Origin: Catenibacterium sp. co_0103
GTDB lineage: Bacteria; Bacillota_I; Bacilli_A; Erysipelotrichales; Coprobacillaceae
Length of the DNA stretch: 50,217 nt
Reading direction: 5' to 3'
Assembly: GCF_004168205.1 (NCBI RefSeq)
Contig: NZ_RCYB01000009.1
Coordinates: 1-50,217, forward strand
The notes under the pieces are model-generated. The model did not search any database, was not told where the DNA came from, and saw only the letters and a program-made list of their open reading frames with translations. Below, one piece after another: positions 34,436-42,399 of this stretch; position 1 is the stretch's first letter, and each line of letters begins with the position of its first letter. Position numbers and translations under genes: made by a program.

Positions 34436-36166
34436 CTATTCACCAAGGATGTCTTCGGTAGACAGCAGTTCGTAGTCGTCTAATCTGTTAATGTCAATCT
34501 TTAGGTCGTCGTGAGCCAGTGGTGTTTTCGCATAATCATAAGGCGATGCACCACCGTCCTCTGTGTATCTGAAATTCACATGCTTTTTTAAATCATATTT
34601 ATCGTCCATGATCGGACGCTCCCCACGAATAAACAAAATCGCTTTGCGGTTATCTAAAAGCCGTATTTCATCCGGTGTTAAAAGTTCCCTTCCAGTCTGC
34701 TGATAATTCACCGAATAGCTGCCGCTACGCCCTTTTGTCTGTCCGTAGGTATTGGTATCCAATGTTTCTTTTCCCAATAATTCCGAGACATACTTATGTC
34801 CTTCTTTTTCATTTCCACCCAGATATAAAAATTCATCGCAGTTGCCGATCAGACTCTCATACGAGTCTTTAAATAAGGCTTTCATCTGTGCGATATTCTG
34901 GATGATGATACTGCAGGAAATCCCTCTGGAACGCATGGTTGCCAGAATCTTGTCAAAATCATCCGGCAAGGCTACGTTTGGCCATTCATCCATAATGCAG
35001 TGTACCGGAATTGGAAGCCTTCCTCCGTACTTCCGGTCTGCCACATAATACAGTGTCTGAAACAGATTACTGTAAATCATGCCGACCAGATAATTCATGC
35101 TGGTGTCGGCATCCGGAATACAGCAAAACAGTGCTACTTTTTTCTCCCCGATACTGTATAAGTCCAGTTCGTCTGTACAGGTCAGATTTGCAATCTGTTT
35201 CAGGTTAAAAGCTGCCAGACGGACACCAACCGAGATCAAAATAGACTTTGCAGTCTTTCCGGCTGCCTGCTTATAAATGGCATACTGCTTGACCGCAATA
35301 CTCTCCGGGTCCCGCATTTCCAGTCTTTCAAACAAAATGTCCAATGGGGACTGGTAATCCTCATCATCTTCTTTGACCTGAGCGCTTCCAAGCATTTCCA
35401 TGATCATCGGAAAGTTCTGTTCTTCCGGTGGAGCCTCATGCAGCAAATACAGCATAAGTGCCTGTAAAAGTGCAGTCTCGGACTTCTCCCAGAACGGGTC
35501 TGAACTCTGCGCTCCCTTCGGTGTTGTGTTGCGGATCAGGTTATTGATCAGCTTCAGTACATCCTTATCATCCCAGACATACGCAAACGGATTATAACAC
35601 CAGGAAGTCTCCGGATTGATCAAATCAAAAACCCGGACTTCATATCCATTCCGTTCCAGAACACCTCCGGTTTTACGCAAAAGTTCTGCCTTGGGATCAG
35701 TAATCACCATCGAACAGTTGCACTGCATGATGTTTGGGATTGCATACGTCCGGCTCTTTCCAGCTCCTGAACCTCCGACTACCAGCACATTTAGGTTTCG
35801 TTTGTGCTTATAGCCGTCCAGTCCCATACGGAAATGCTGTGTTAAAAGCAGATTTTGCGTGTATCGTTTTTCGCAGTAACGTCTGCAGATTTCGGACACG
35901 TTGCCCCATTTTGCGGAACCATGTTCCACACCTCTTCTATAATTTCTTTTTTGGGATTCATAAATACCAATGCCTAAGAAATAGGCTGCTGTGAATATCA
36001 GAATACATTTGAACGTATACGGTGTATACGTGATAAAAAACGGCTGTTCGAGTTTTTCGCTCAGCGTTTCTAAGATTTGAATAAAATTCTTATCCGGTGC
36101 AATGGCACAAGCGGTAATCGCTGCCGCCCACCAGACAAATGGCAGAAAGACAAGACACAGAACCAA
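34436..36166 (-). CDS. VirD4-type coupling protein
   Basis: This TraG/VirD4 ATPase has two N-terminal membrane spans (about 1-25 and 50-70), Walker A GGSGAGKS at 131-138 and Walker B CIMDEWPNVALPD near 375. Coupling proteins recognise the relaxase-DNA complex and feed it into the VirB channel. No ATG starts the gene: TTG at 36166 is the first standard start. An ATA at 36187, overlapping the DUF4314 stop, would add an N-terminus MSKKKQD and is where related genes would be expected to have an ATG overlapping the previous stop. The coding frame is otherwise intact and of normal length (576 residues from TTG). Confidence 0.9.
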   Translation of the reverse strand: MVLCLVFLPFVWWAAAITACAIAPDKNFIQILETLSEKLEQPFFITYTPYTFKCILIFTAAYFLGIGIYESQKRNYRRGVEHGSAKWGNVSEICRRYCEKRYTQNLLLTQHFRMGLDGYKHKRNLNVLVVGGSGAGKSRTYAIPNIMQCNCSMVITDPKAELLRKTGGVLERNGYEVRVFDLINPETSWCYNPFAYVWDDKDVLKLINNLIRNTTPKGAQSSDPFWEKSETALLQALMLYLLHEAPPEEQNFPMIMEMLGSAQVKEDDEDYQSPLDILFERLEMRDPESIAVKQYAIYKQAAGKTAKSILISVGVRLAAFNLKQIANLTCTDELDLYSIGEKKVALFCCIPDADTSMNYLVGMIYSNLFQTLYYVADRKYGGRLPIPVHCIMDEWPNVALPDDFDKILATMRSRGISCSIIIQNIAQMKALFKDSYESLIGNCDEFLYLGGNEKEGHKYVSELLGKETLDTNTYGQTKGRSGSYSVNYQQTGRELLTPDEIRLLDNRKAILFIRGERPIMDDKYDLKKHVNFRYTEDGGASPYDYAKTPLAHDDLKIDINRLDDYELLSTEDILGE

Positions 36167-36183
36167 GTCCTGCTTTTTTTTAC

Positions 36184-36462
36184 TTATCTCTGCAAGTCAG
36201 ATTCTCTTTTCTTGCGTGGCTTTTCTTCTGGATGTTCCTGTCCTTCTTTCTTATGAAAGGAATCCACTCCCGGTATCAGTGAGAGACTTCTGCCGTTGTC
36301 CCAACTGATGCCGAGCTGACCTGCATCATCCACATACTGCACAGTTCCTTCCAGTCCCTGCGGCATACCCGCTTCTCCGTCCATCGAATCCAGACAGATT
36401 CTTGTTCCTGCCGGATATTGTTCTCTAAGTCGTGCCACTTTTTCTCTTGAATAAATGACCAA
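36184..36462 (-). CDS. DUF4314 protein
   Basis: This 92-residue protein starts at TTG 36462, exactly 7 nt after AAAGGAG, which decides the start. It contains the RLREQYPAGTRICLDSMDGE and VQYVDDAGQLGISWDNGRSL segments of DUF4314, a small SH3-like domain common in ICEs and phages of Firmicutes. A basic tail (EEKPRKKRESDLQR) follows. The function is not established. It sits just upstream of the coupling-protein gene, with which it is coupled. Confidence 0.8.
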   Translation of the reverse strand: MVIYSREKVARLREQYPAGTRICLDSMDGEAGMPQGLEGTVQYVDDAGQLGISWDNGRSLSLIPGVDSFHKKEGQEHPEEKPRKKRESDLQR

Positions 36463-36478
36463 TCAACCACTCCTTTCT

Positions 36479-36790
36479 CTACCAGAACATGTGTCTGGTG
36501 GTATTCGGTTTTGCAACCTGAATAATGATTTTATCTATTCCATCACTATATCTTCCGGCTGCAAGATATTTACTTCTAAGCCTGTTCAGTGCCTTACGGA
36601 TCTGCCTTTGTTCCCCGGCTGTAATCTGCAGCCGTTTCTGGGCGAGGTCGTATTCACTTACTTTTTTCAGAAGAGCTTTCGTTTCTTCCAAACATTCATC
36701 CTGCTCACTCTGTGCCTGCAGCTCATCATTCAGTGCCACCACGAACATATTTTTCATAATGTTATCCATCTTCAAATAGTATTTTGTCAT
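36479..36790 (-). CDS. Small helical ICE protein, unknown
   Basis: The 103-residue, mostly helical protein (MTKYYLKMDNIMKNMFVVALNDELQAQ...) has an excellent GGAGG 8 nt before the ATG. No motif or membrane segment is visible. Residues 15-75 look like a helical hairpin, and the C-terminus (KIIIQVAKPNTTRHMFW) is strand-like. It lies between the ArdC-like and DUF4314 genes in the transfer operon. The family is not recognised. Confidence 0.6.
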   Translation of the reverse strand: MTKYYLKMDNIMKNMFVVALNDELQAQSEQDECLEETKALLKKVSEYDLAQKRLQITAGEQRQIRKALNRLRSKYLAAGRYSDGIDKIIIQVAKPNTTRHMFW

Positions 36791-36873
36791 CTGGCTGACC
36801 TCCTTTTTTTGTTACACCAAACATATCACAAGACCTCCGTAATAGCTACTCCAACCGTCCAACTTTTTCACTT

Positions 36874-37866
36874 TTATCGTTCCGGCTGGCTCTTTGCTTT
36901 TTTCTCTTTTCCGGATGCTTTTTCAGATGGTTTTTCATCCTTGGTTTCCGGTATTTTTACAGGATCTCCGATTGCGAACTCATCGGTTATATACTCCTGT
37001 TCCTTTGCACCAAAATTGCGTTCGATATGGTTTCGTATACTGTAGGAAGCCTGACGGACATCATTTAAAAAGTCTCTCAGTTCCTGCGGATCTTTCTTTC
37101 CACATTCATTTCTCTGTGCAATATACTCCAGATTGAATCCGGTAACATCCACACCATAACGTTTTGCAATCACATAGGCCGCACAATATGCCTGTGCGCT
37201 GACTTTCTGTCGGCTGTAGGTTCCGGTATGCTGGTCCAGTGCTGCACATGCCAGTTCTCTGTTCAGTGCATGGAATGTCGTTACTTCACTCATTCCGTTG
37301 CGGATATAAATGGTACGGTATCTCGGATTGTACTGGGCCTGCACTTTGTCTGGCAGATTATCCTCAATCTGTACACGCACCGACTGGTCTTTTAAGACAA
37401 CTCCTACCAGTTCTGTCAGACTTCGCTGTGGGCGTTCTTCTAATGGCTTTCCTGACATCTGACTGATGTCAAATCCTTTTCCGATCGTATATCCTCTCCG
37501 CATTTCTCCGTCTTTTTCGTATTCAGTGGAAATCATATAAGTAATGCCATGCTCCCCTGCTTTTACTGAACGGTGTTCTTCTCTCCAGCGTTCATAAGAC
37601 CTTACCACCTTAAAATCCGGATGCTGTCCGTAGATCAAAAGCAGATTCGGAGTTCTCTGTGTATTACACTCTGCCATAAAATCCAGAAAGCCTTTCAGTT
37701 TTTCTCCATCCTGAAAAACTCCCTGTGCCTGTGAATCTACTTCAGCCCATACCTCTTCTCTTTCCTGCTGCTTCTTGGCTGCATATTCTTCCTTGGTCAA
37801 TTTCTGTTCAGGAATCTGCTGTTCTTCCGTTCCACCTGAAATCATGTCTGTTAAATCCATATACAT
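36874..37866 (-). CDS. ArdC-like antirestriction protein with a degenerate zinc site
   Basis: The 330-residue product has an ArdC-type ssDNA-binding N-terminal domain (about 60-150: FLDFMAECNTQRTPNLLLIYGQHPDFKVVRSYERW..., KAGEHGITYM) and a following metallopeptidase-like domain. Where ArdC has HExxH, this protein reads HALNRELACAA, and the helix that should supply the third ligand is SAQAYCAAYVI. The zinc site seems lost, so protection by DNA binding rather than proteolysis is more likely. A basic tail ends KEKKAKSQPER. The ATG overlaps the PcfB stop. ArdC of plasmid pSa protects incoming single-stranded DNA and is itself transferred during conjugation. Confidence 0.7.
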   Translation of the reverse strand: MYMDLTDMISGGTEEQQIPEQKLTKEEYAAKKQQEREEVWAEVDSQAQGVFQDGEKLKGFLDFMAECNTQRTPNLLLIYGQHPDFKVVRSYERWREEHRSVKAGEHGITYMISTEYEKDGEMRRGYTIGKGFDISQMSGKPLEERPQRSLTELVGVVLKDQSVRVQIEDNLPDKVQAQYNPRYRTIYIRNGMSEVTTFHALNRELACAALDQHTGTYSRQKVSAQAYCAAYVIAKRYGVDVTGFNLEYIAQRNECGKKDPQELRDFLNDVRQASYSIRNHIERNFGAKEQEYITDEFAIGDPVKIPETKDEKPSEKASGKEKKAKSQPER

Positions 37867-38672
37867 TACCTGCCTTTCGTTTTCATATTCTTACGTTTCT
37901 TCCTGCTCTCTCTGGCATTTTTCCGTCTGTCCGGCCTCTTACGTTTCTCTTCCTGTTCCTTACGGATATCTCCGAGTTCTTTCCGCACAGATGGTTTTTC
38001 ATTCTTTTCTTCCCAGCTAGTTTCCCGACCGGAAGAAATATTTTTGTTGCGCGAGAAAGGTTCGGACGGATTCTTTGCTTTCCCCTCCTGCGCATGTGTA
38101 AAATTTCCTTCCGGGAAAGCCTCATCCCCGATCTGGAACATTTCTTCCGCATCATCCAGTTCAAATTCTATCTTGCCTTCCGGCAGGACAACAGTCTCTG
38201 TCCGTACATTCTCCCCGGTTTCTTTTTCCATCTGGTTCTCTGCCTTTTCCGGTGCATTCTCTTTTTCCACTGCTTCTGTAACCATAGAGCCTGATTCTGC
38301 TTTTACAAAATCCAGATTCATCCGGTCTAATACCCGGTTCATCTTTGCTGCATCATCTGCAAATACCATGACCTCTGTCTGATCCGGATTCACCTTATCT
38401 TTGATGACAACATATAAGATACCTCTCGCTTTGGCTTCTTTCGCAAATTCTTTTAAGCGGTCACCCGGAACGGTAAAAAATTTCATCGGGCGCTGTTCCT
38501 TTAACATTCTGGTAAGCCTTGTTTTCCCTCTTGTCTTTTTCTGATCTTTCAGGGCGGCCGCAATAAAGATTGCCACATGCTTTGCCACATTTCCGGTAAT
38601 CTTCAAAGAGTATTCCATTCCTTCCAGACTGTACCGCACCACCTGATCTGCCGGTTCTGCTCCGTAATTCAT
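37866..38672 (-). CDS. PcfB-family accessory protein (DUF3801)
   Basis: The 268-residue product has the PcfB/DUF3801 domain in residues 1-130 (VRYSLEGMEYSLKITGNVAKHVAIFIAAALKD..., MKFFTVPGDRLKEFAKEAKARGILY). The rest is a charged, disordered, basic tail (KKRKNMKTKGR). In pCF10, PcfB helps the relaxase complex to reach the coupling protein. AGGAGGTGAG precedes the ATG. It lies directly downstream of the relaxase gene (2-nt gap) and overlaps the ArdC-like gene by one base. The family assignment is strong from the N-terminal pattern. Confidence 0.8.
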   Translation of the reverse strand: MNYGAEPADQVVRYSLEGMEYSLKITGNVAKHVAIFIAAALKDQKKTRGKTRLTRMLKEQRPMKFFTVPGDRLKEFAKEAKARGILYVVIKDKVNPDQTEVMVFADDAAKMNRVLDRMNLDFVKAESGSMVTEAVEKENAPEKAENQMEKETGENVRTETVVLPEGKIEFELDDAEEMFQIGDEAFPEGNFTHAQEGKAKNPSEPFSRNKNISSGRETSWEEKNEKPSVRKELGDIRKEQEEKRKRPDRRKNARESRKKRKNMKTKGR

Positions 38673-38674
38673 AC

Positions 38675-39958
38675 TTATCTCACCTCCTGACTCTCTTTTT
38701 CTTTGTGTTCCACACGTTTCTCATTCTGGTTTTGTTCTTCTGCCTTTCGAAGTCTTTCTTCGATTTCCAATGAATGCTTTTCAATCCGGACGGTCATACG
38801 GACTTCTTTTCGGAGATTTTTTAATTCCTCATTGATTTCAGACAGCCGTGCTTTTCCACTGTCTTCACTGTCATTCCGATAGAGCTTTCTGCGTTCCTTC
38901 ATCAGTTCTGAAATCTGCTTTTGTAACGGCTCACGGTATGTGGCAAGCTGTTCTCTGGTCGTAATGTCATGCTTCATTAAAAACTCAATCTGTTCAATCC
39001 TCTGATCCAGTTTCCGGATATCCTCTCTGACAGCGTATGGACTCCTTTTCGGTCTTTTTGGCAGTACCCCCATTTGATATAAATAGGAATAATACAGTGC
39101 CTGAATCCCGGTCAGTTTCTTTTTGGGATGAATCTGTACTGCCTTTTGATAGACTCGTTTCACCTTGGGCTGTAGTATCTGCCCACGTATTTCCTCTTCA
39201 GAATAATTTTTTCCAAGGGAACGCAGACGAATATACCGCTCCATTCCCGGAGCTTTTAAAGAAATGTATTTCCTGTTCAGTTTCCATGTATAACCCCGCT
39301 TTTCCATCTCTTTTAGGAATTGTGACCAGGAGTAGCTTTCCTGTACCGATTCCCTGATATCCAAACGGATCGCCGTTCTCCATGTCGGCTTTCCTTCCTG
39401 TTCTGCTTTCCACTGTACATAAGGGATTGATTTTTTCTGATTGGATTCAATGATAGACAGACCATATTTTCTGCACAGCTCATCGGAGATCTTCCGGATC
39501 TCCGTATAATAACTCTTTGCATTGCTGTGGTACTTACGCCCGTCTGCCATGCTCACAGAGTTCCAGACAATGTGGTTATGATAATGTCTGGTATTCAGAT
39601 GCGTTGTGATAACGACTTCATACTGTCCCTTTAAGAGCCGGTCTGCCAGTTCCTGTCCGATGAGATGTGCCAGTTCCGGTGTCACCTCACCTTCTGCAAA
39701 ACTCTGTACCAGATGGTATCCTTCCACACCGCCCATCTTATGGAATCTCTTTTTTGTTGCCACCATATCTGCATACGCATTTTCATTGGTACATCCGATG
39801 GTATCTTCGAAGACCGCCTGTTCCGTCTTTGTCCGGTTCATGGCATAATCAATGGCAGCCTCCAAAGAGTCTGCTTTCTGTGTGGTTTTTTCTTTGTCTT
39901 TCACATATTCGATGGAACGGTCCAGGCGGTGGACGGGGATAACACTTGTATAAGCCAT
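38675..39958 (-). CDS. MobP-type relaxase
   Basis: The 427-residue product has the relaxase/mobilisation nuclease fold. Motifs visible are a conserved tyrosine at residue 3 (MAYTS), His82 in EGYHLVQSF and the HUH-type metal triad H120, H127, H129 in THLNTRHYHNHIVWN. The second half is a basic and then a coiled-coil region. Relaxases nick at oriT, stay covalently linked and pilot the strand into the recipient. It lies 6 nt downstream of the MobC-like gene and shortly after the candidate oriT. The architecture matches MobP relaxases of Firmicute ICEs. Confidence 0.88.
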   Translation of the reverse strand: MAYTSVIPVHRLDRSIEYVKDKEKTTQKADSLEAAIDYAMNRTKTEQAVFEDTIGCTNENAYADMVATKKRFHKMGGVEGYHLVQSFAEGEVTPELAHLIGQELADRLLKGQYEVVITTHLNTRHYHNHIVWNSVSMADGRKYHSNAKSYYTEIRKISDELCRKYGLSIIESNQKKSIPYVQWKAEQEGKPTWRTAIRLDIRESVQESYSWSQFLKEMEKRGYTWKLNRKYISLKAPGMERYIRLRSLGKNYSEEEIRGQILQPKVKRVYQKAVQIHPKKKLTGIQALYYSYLYQMGVLPKRPKRSPYAVREDIRKLDQRIEQIEFLMKHDITTREQLATYREPLQKQISELMKERRKLYRNDSEDSGKARLSEINEELKNLRKEVRMTVRIEKHSLEIEERLRKAEEQNQNEKRVEHKEKESQEVR

Positions 39959-39964
39959 CGGTCA

Positions 39965-40273
39965 TTACCACTCTTCCTTTACCAGATGCCATGTCTCTTT
40001 GGTAAGCCGCAGCATTTCCTGAATACTCTGCTCGCTTGCCATACCAGAAGCATTGGCAACATGTGCAAGCTGATTGGCATTGTTGCATAAGCCTGCAATC
40101 TTTCGGAGCAATTCGGGATGATGCTCACAGGGTTTTGCATGAACCTGCGCTCCTAAAATCAACGAACGCATAAACTCTTCCCGGCTCAGACCGCTTCTTT
40201 CGACCTGCTCATTCAGTTCCCTGACTTCCCTTGCATTAAGCCGTACCGGGATCACATGGTTTCGTTTTCGCAT
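39965..40273 (-). CDS. MobC-like relaxosome accessory protein
   Basis: The 102-residue basic protein starts MRKRNHVIPVRLNAREVRELNEQVERSG, a ribbon-helix-helix N-terminus typical of MobC proteins, then LSREEFMRSLILGAQVH and a helical C-terminal part with ELLRKIAGLCNNANQLAHVANA, the usual MobC signature. MobC binds oriT and helps the relaxase melt DNA at nic. It begins inside the end of the DUF3789 gene and is followed after 6 nt by the relaxase gene. The oriT candidate lies about 190-280 nt upstream. Confidence 0.85.
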   Translation of the reverse strand: MRKRNHVIPVRLNAREVRELNEQVERSGLSREEFMRSLILGAQVHAKPCEHHPELLRKIAGLCNNANQLAHVANASGMASEQSIQEMLRLTKETWHLVKEEW

Positions 40274-40428
40274 TGCATCACCGTCCCTTCTTTTTTCTCT
40301 TCCTCTTTCATCATACCGCCAAGATCCTCATCGGATTTTTTCGCTGCAACCATGCAACAGGTCACTATCACTCCTATAAATCCTCCGCTCATCAATGCGA
40401 TTACAATCATTACTCCATTTCTTAACAT
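40252..40428 (-). CDS. DUF3789-like one-TM protein
   Basis: The 58-residue product MLRNGVMIVIALMSGGFIGVIVTCCMVAAKK... has one membrane span with the GGFIGV motif of DUF3789, a small protein common next to mobilisation genes. The ATG at 40428 has AAGGAAGGA 7 nt upstream. A longer reading from 40485 lacks a ribosome binding site and would run into the oriT-like repeats. It overlaps the MobC gene by 22 nt. Confidence 0.7.
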   Translation of the reverse strand: MLRNGVMIVIALMSGGFIGVIVTCCMVAAKKSDEDLGGMMKEEEKKEGTVMQCENETM

Positions 40429-40459
40429 GACTTGATCCTTCCTTTCCATTTCCGTCTGT

Positions 40460-40549
40460 GTCCGGGGGATTGGGGTTCTCCCCAAAGTGCGTTTGGATAT
40501 CCAAACGCTATGCTTGCAATACGAGTACCACCAGTTTCTGTAGCACTGG
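40460..40549. other. Candidate origin of transfer (oriT)
   Basis: Three inverted repeats lie in 80 bp just upstream of the mobilisation genes: TTGGGG/CCCCAA (4-nt loop, 40470-40485), a perfect 20-bp palindrome centred on GGATATCC (40489-40508), and CCAGT/ACTGG (40531-40549). A CTTGCAATACGAG stretch between the last two could hold the nick site. Stacked repeats next to MobC and MobP genes are the classic oriT layout. Confidence 0.6.
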
Positions 40550-40566
40550 ATTGACTCGATTCTGAT

Positions 40567-40890
40567 TTATTTTGATTCTTTTATCTGTACCAATCCATCA
40601 AGTGTCGTACAAATGATATGGAGTCTGTCTGCCATACTGATTTCGGTATTCATTGTTCCTGTCACTTCTTTTCCACATACGACTACCATCCGGCATCTCC
40701 GTAAAAGGATATGTGACATTCTTCCATATCCCTGCATATCTTCTGCATCGGACTCTTCCAAGAATGGTGAGAATACAAATCTCGGACAGATTGGTACATA
40801 CCCAAGTTCATAGATTTTTCTGCAATATTTCTGCACTTTTACCCGGCTTTCTTCTGCTGAACAGCACACATAAGCCAGCGCCTGTTCCAT
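40567..40890 (-). CDS. DUF7768/DUF4406-like protein (deoxyribosyltransferase-like fold)
   Basis: The 107-residue product starts MEQALAYVCCSAEESRVKV at the ATG 9 nt after AAGGAG; an earlier ATG overlaps the ribosome binding site. The order (Y/A)YVCC...N-terminal strand, RKIYELGYVPICPRF and MVVVCGKEVTGTMNTEISMA matches small Rossmann-like proteins of the DUF4406/DUF7768 type, related to nucleoside 2-deoxyribosyltransferases, which are common in phages and ICEs. A role in nucleotide signalling or salvage is possible but unproven. It lies just before the oriT candidate in transcription order. Confidence 0.65.
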   Translation of the reverse strand: MEQALAYVCCSAEESRVKVQKYCRKIYELGYVPICPRFVFSPFLEESDAEDMQGYGRMSHILLRRCRMVVVCGKEVTGTMNTEISMADRLHIICTTLDGLVQIKESK

Positions 40891-40971
40891 ACGCTCCATC
40901 TCCTTCCTGCATCCAGTTGGATGCCACTGCTTTTTCTCTATAAAAACAAGATGTCCTATTGGACATCCCGA

Positions 40972-41775
40972 CTACTTTTCATCCTCTTTCTGCTCTGCTT
41001 CTAATGCAATTCTCACTCTGTCACTTCCCAGTTTGTAGTAGGCATCTGTTACCTCAATTCCCACTGCACGATAACCTGTCATAACCGCTGCAAGGACAGT
41101 CGTTCCTGCTCCGGCAAACGGGTCCAGGATCAGACCTCCCGGTTCGCAAATCTGAATGACATCTTTCATAAGCTGCAATGGTTTCTCTGTCACATGAATC
41201 CGGTTCTGCGGATTTCCATATCGGAAAACACCCGGCAGACAAGATACCGGACGGTTGATCGGCATCGGTCCGTTACTGCCCCACACAATGTATTCAGCCT
41301 GCTGGCGGAAACGGCCTTTCTGTGGACGGGAGTTTCCCTTATCCCACACCGCTGTTCCTCTCCAGATCCATCCTGCCCACTGCAATGCATCGGTAATCGA
41401 TGGATACTGACGCCAGTCAATGAACAGGCAGATCGGAGCACCTTTCTTACAGGCTTTCCGCACATCATAAAGCCACTCAGCCATCCAGTGTGTCCAAGAT
41501 CTCTGGTCTTTATTATCTCCATCGAAATCCGGAAGTGCATTCGCAGCACTCATACTGCTGTATTTCTGGTTTGTAGTACGATTTCTTTCATTCTGCTTTG
41601 TTCCACCGGACGCATACGGTGGATCGGTAATGACTGCATCAAAGATTCCCGGCTGGAATGCTTTGACCAGTTTTAATGTATCTCCATGTAATATTCTCCA
41701 GTTTTCCCCTTCGGCATATTCCTCCGGGTATGTTCCCTCTTTCATAAGTTCTTCCAAACTCAGGTCATTTGTCAT
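40972..41775 (-). CDS. Beta-class DNA methyltransferase
   Basis: The product of about 267 residues (ATG at 41775, 8 nt after AAAGGA; an earlier ATG at 41784 is possible) has the catalytic motif TDPPYASGG near residue 51 and the SAM-binding motif LDPFAGAGTTVLAAV near 220. DPPY before FxGxG defines the beta class, which makes N6-adenine or N4-cytosine. No restriction partner is nearby, so it is an orphan modification enzyme, probably protecting the element against host restriction. It lies in the same leftward operon as the ICE-borne SAM synthetase. Confidence 0.88.
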   Translation of the reverse strand: MTNDLSLEELMKEGTYPEEYAEGENWRILHGDTLKLVKAFQPGIFDAVITDPPYASGGTKQNERNRTTNQKYSSMSAANALPDFDGDNKDQRSWTHWMAEWLYDVRKACKKGAPICLFIDWRQYPSITDALQWAGWIWRGTAVWDKGNSRPQKGRFRQQAEYIVWGSNGPMPINRPVSCLPGVFRYGNPQNRIHVTEKPLQLMKDVIQICEPGGLILDPFAGAGTTVLAAVMTGYRAVGIEVTDAYYKLGSDRVRIALEAEQKEDEK

Positions 41776-41795
41776 AGGCATCATCCTTTCTGTTC

Positions 41796-42389
41796 TCAGC
41801 GCTCCGGCTGATTTTTCTTCTTTATTTGTCTTTTCCGGTAGGACTCCGGTGGCTTCAATTTTTCAGGAATAGCGAATGCACTCCACTTCCCCTTTTTATA
41901 TAAGAACATATCTTTCATGTGGTTATCGAATATATCCCATGGAAAAACATCCCCTTTAATATAGATATTTCCCCTTACTTCTCCATACACATGACTTTCC
42001 CCACCGATGATAGGTGCATTTATTCCTACCGTATCAATAAATGCTTTTCCACTGATTACGGCATCTTCTTTTATCTCACCGCCACAAATATAACAGTCGC
42101 TCTTTGCAACTGCCCTGTCATAAAAAGTAATATCTCCGGTAACAACAGCAGAACCTCTGACCAAGCTGCCGTCGTAGAGTGCAGCCTCTTCCTTTATCTC
42201 ACCGTTTTCGCAACAAATCGCATCATCATAAATCCAGCAAGCACCTTCTTGTGACAGATTGCTTTCCTTCTCAACAAAACCACCCATTGTTCCTTTTGGT
42301 ACTTTATCATTCACGTCTGTTAATGCCTGTATTCTATGAAGCCAGGGATACTTCGGATGTTTACTCTCTGTAATCTTATACTTTCTCAT
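41796..42389 (-). CDS. Hexapeptide-like (left-handed beta-helix) repeat protein
   Basis: The 197-residue product begins MRKYKITESKHPKYPWLHRIQALTD... GTMGGFVEKESNLSQEGACWIYDDA, the start of the phage/ICE family in which short repeats of the form xxAxVxGxA build a left-handed beta-helix. Repeats here are SLVRGSAVVTGDI, DAVISGKAFID and ESHVYGEVRGNI. The tail is basic and ends IKKKNQPER, shared with two other proteins of this element. Function is unknown; such proteins may be scaffolds. AAAGG lies 8 nt before the ATG and the gene follows the previous stop by 10 nt. Confidence 0.75.
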   Translation of the reverse strand: MRKYKITESKHPKYPWLHRIQALTDVNDKVPKGTMGGFVEKESNLSQEGACWIYDDAICCENGEIKEEAALYDGSLVRGSAVVTGDITFYDRAVAKSDCYICGGEIKEDAVISGKAFIDTVGINAPIIGGESHVYGEVRGNIYIKGDVFPWDIFDNHMKDMFLYKKGKWSAFAIPEKLKPPESYRKRQIKKKNQPER

Positions 42390-42399
42390 ATTTTTCCTT

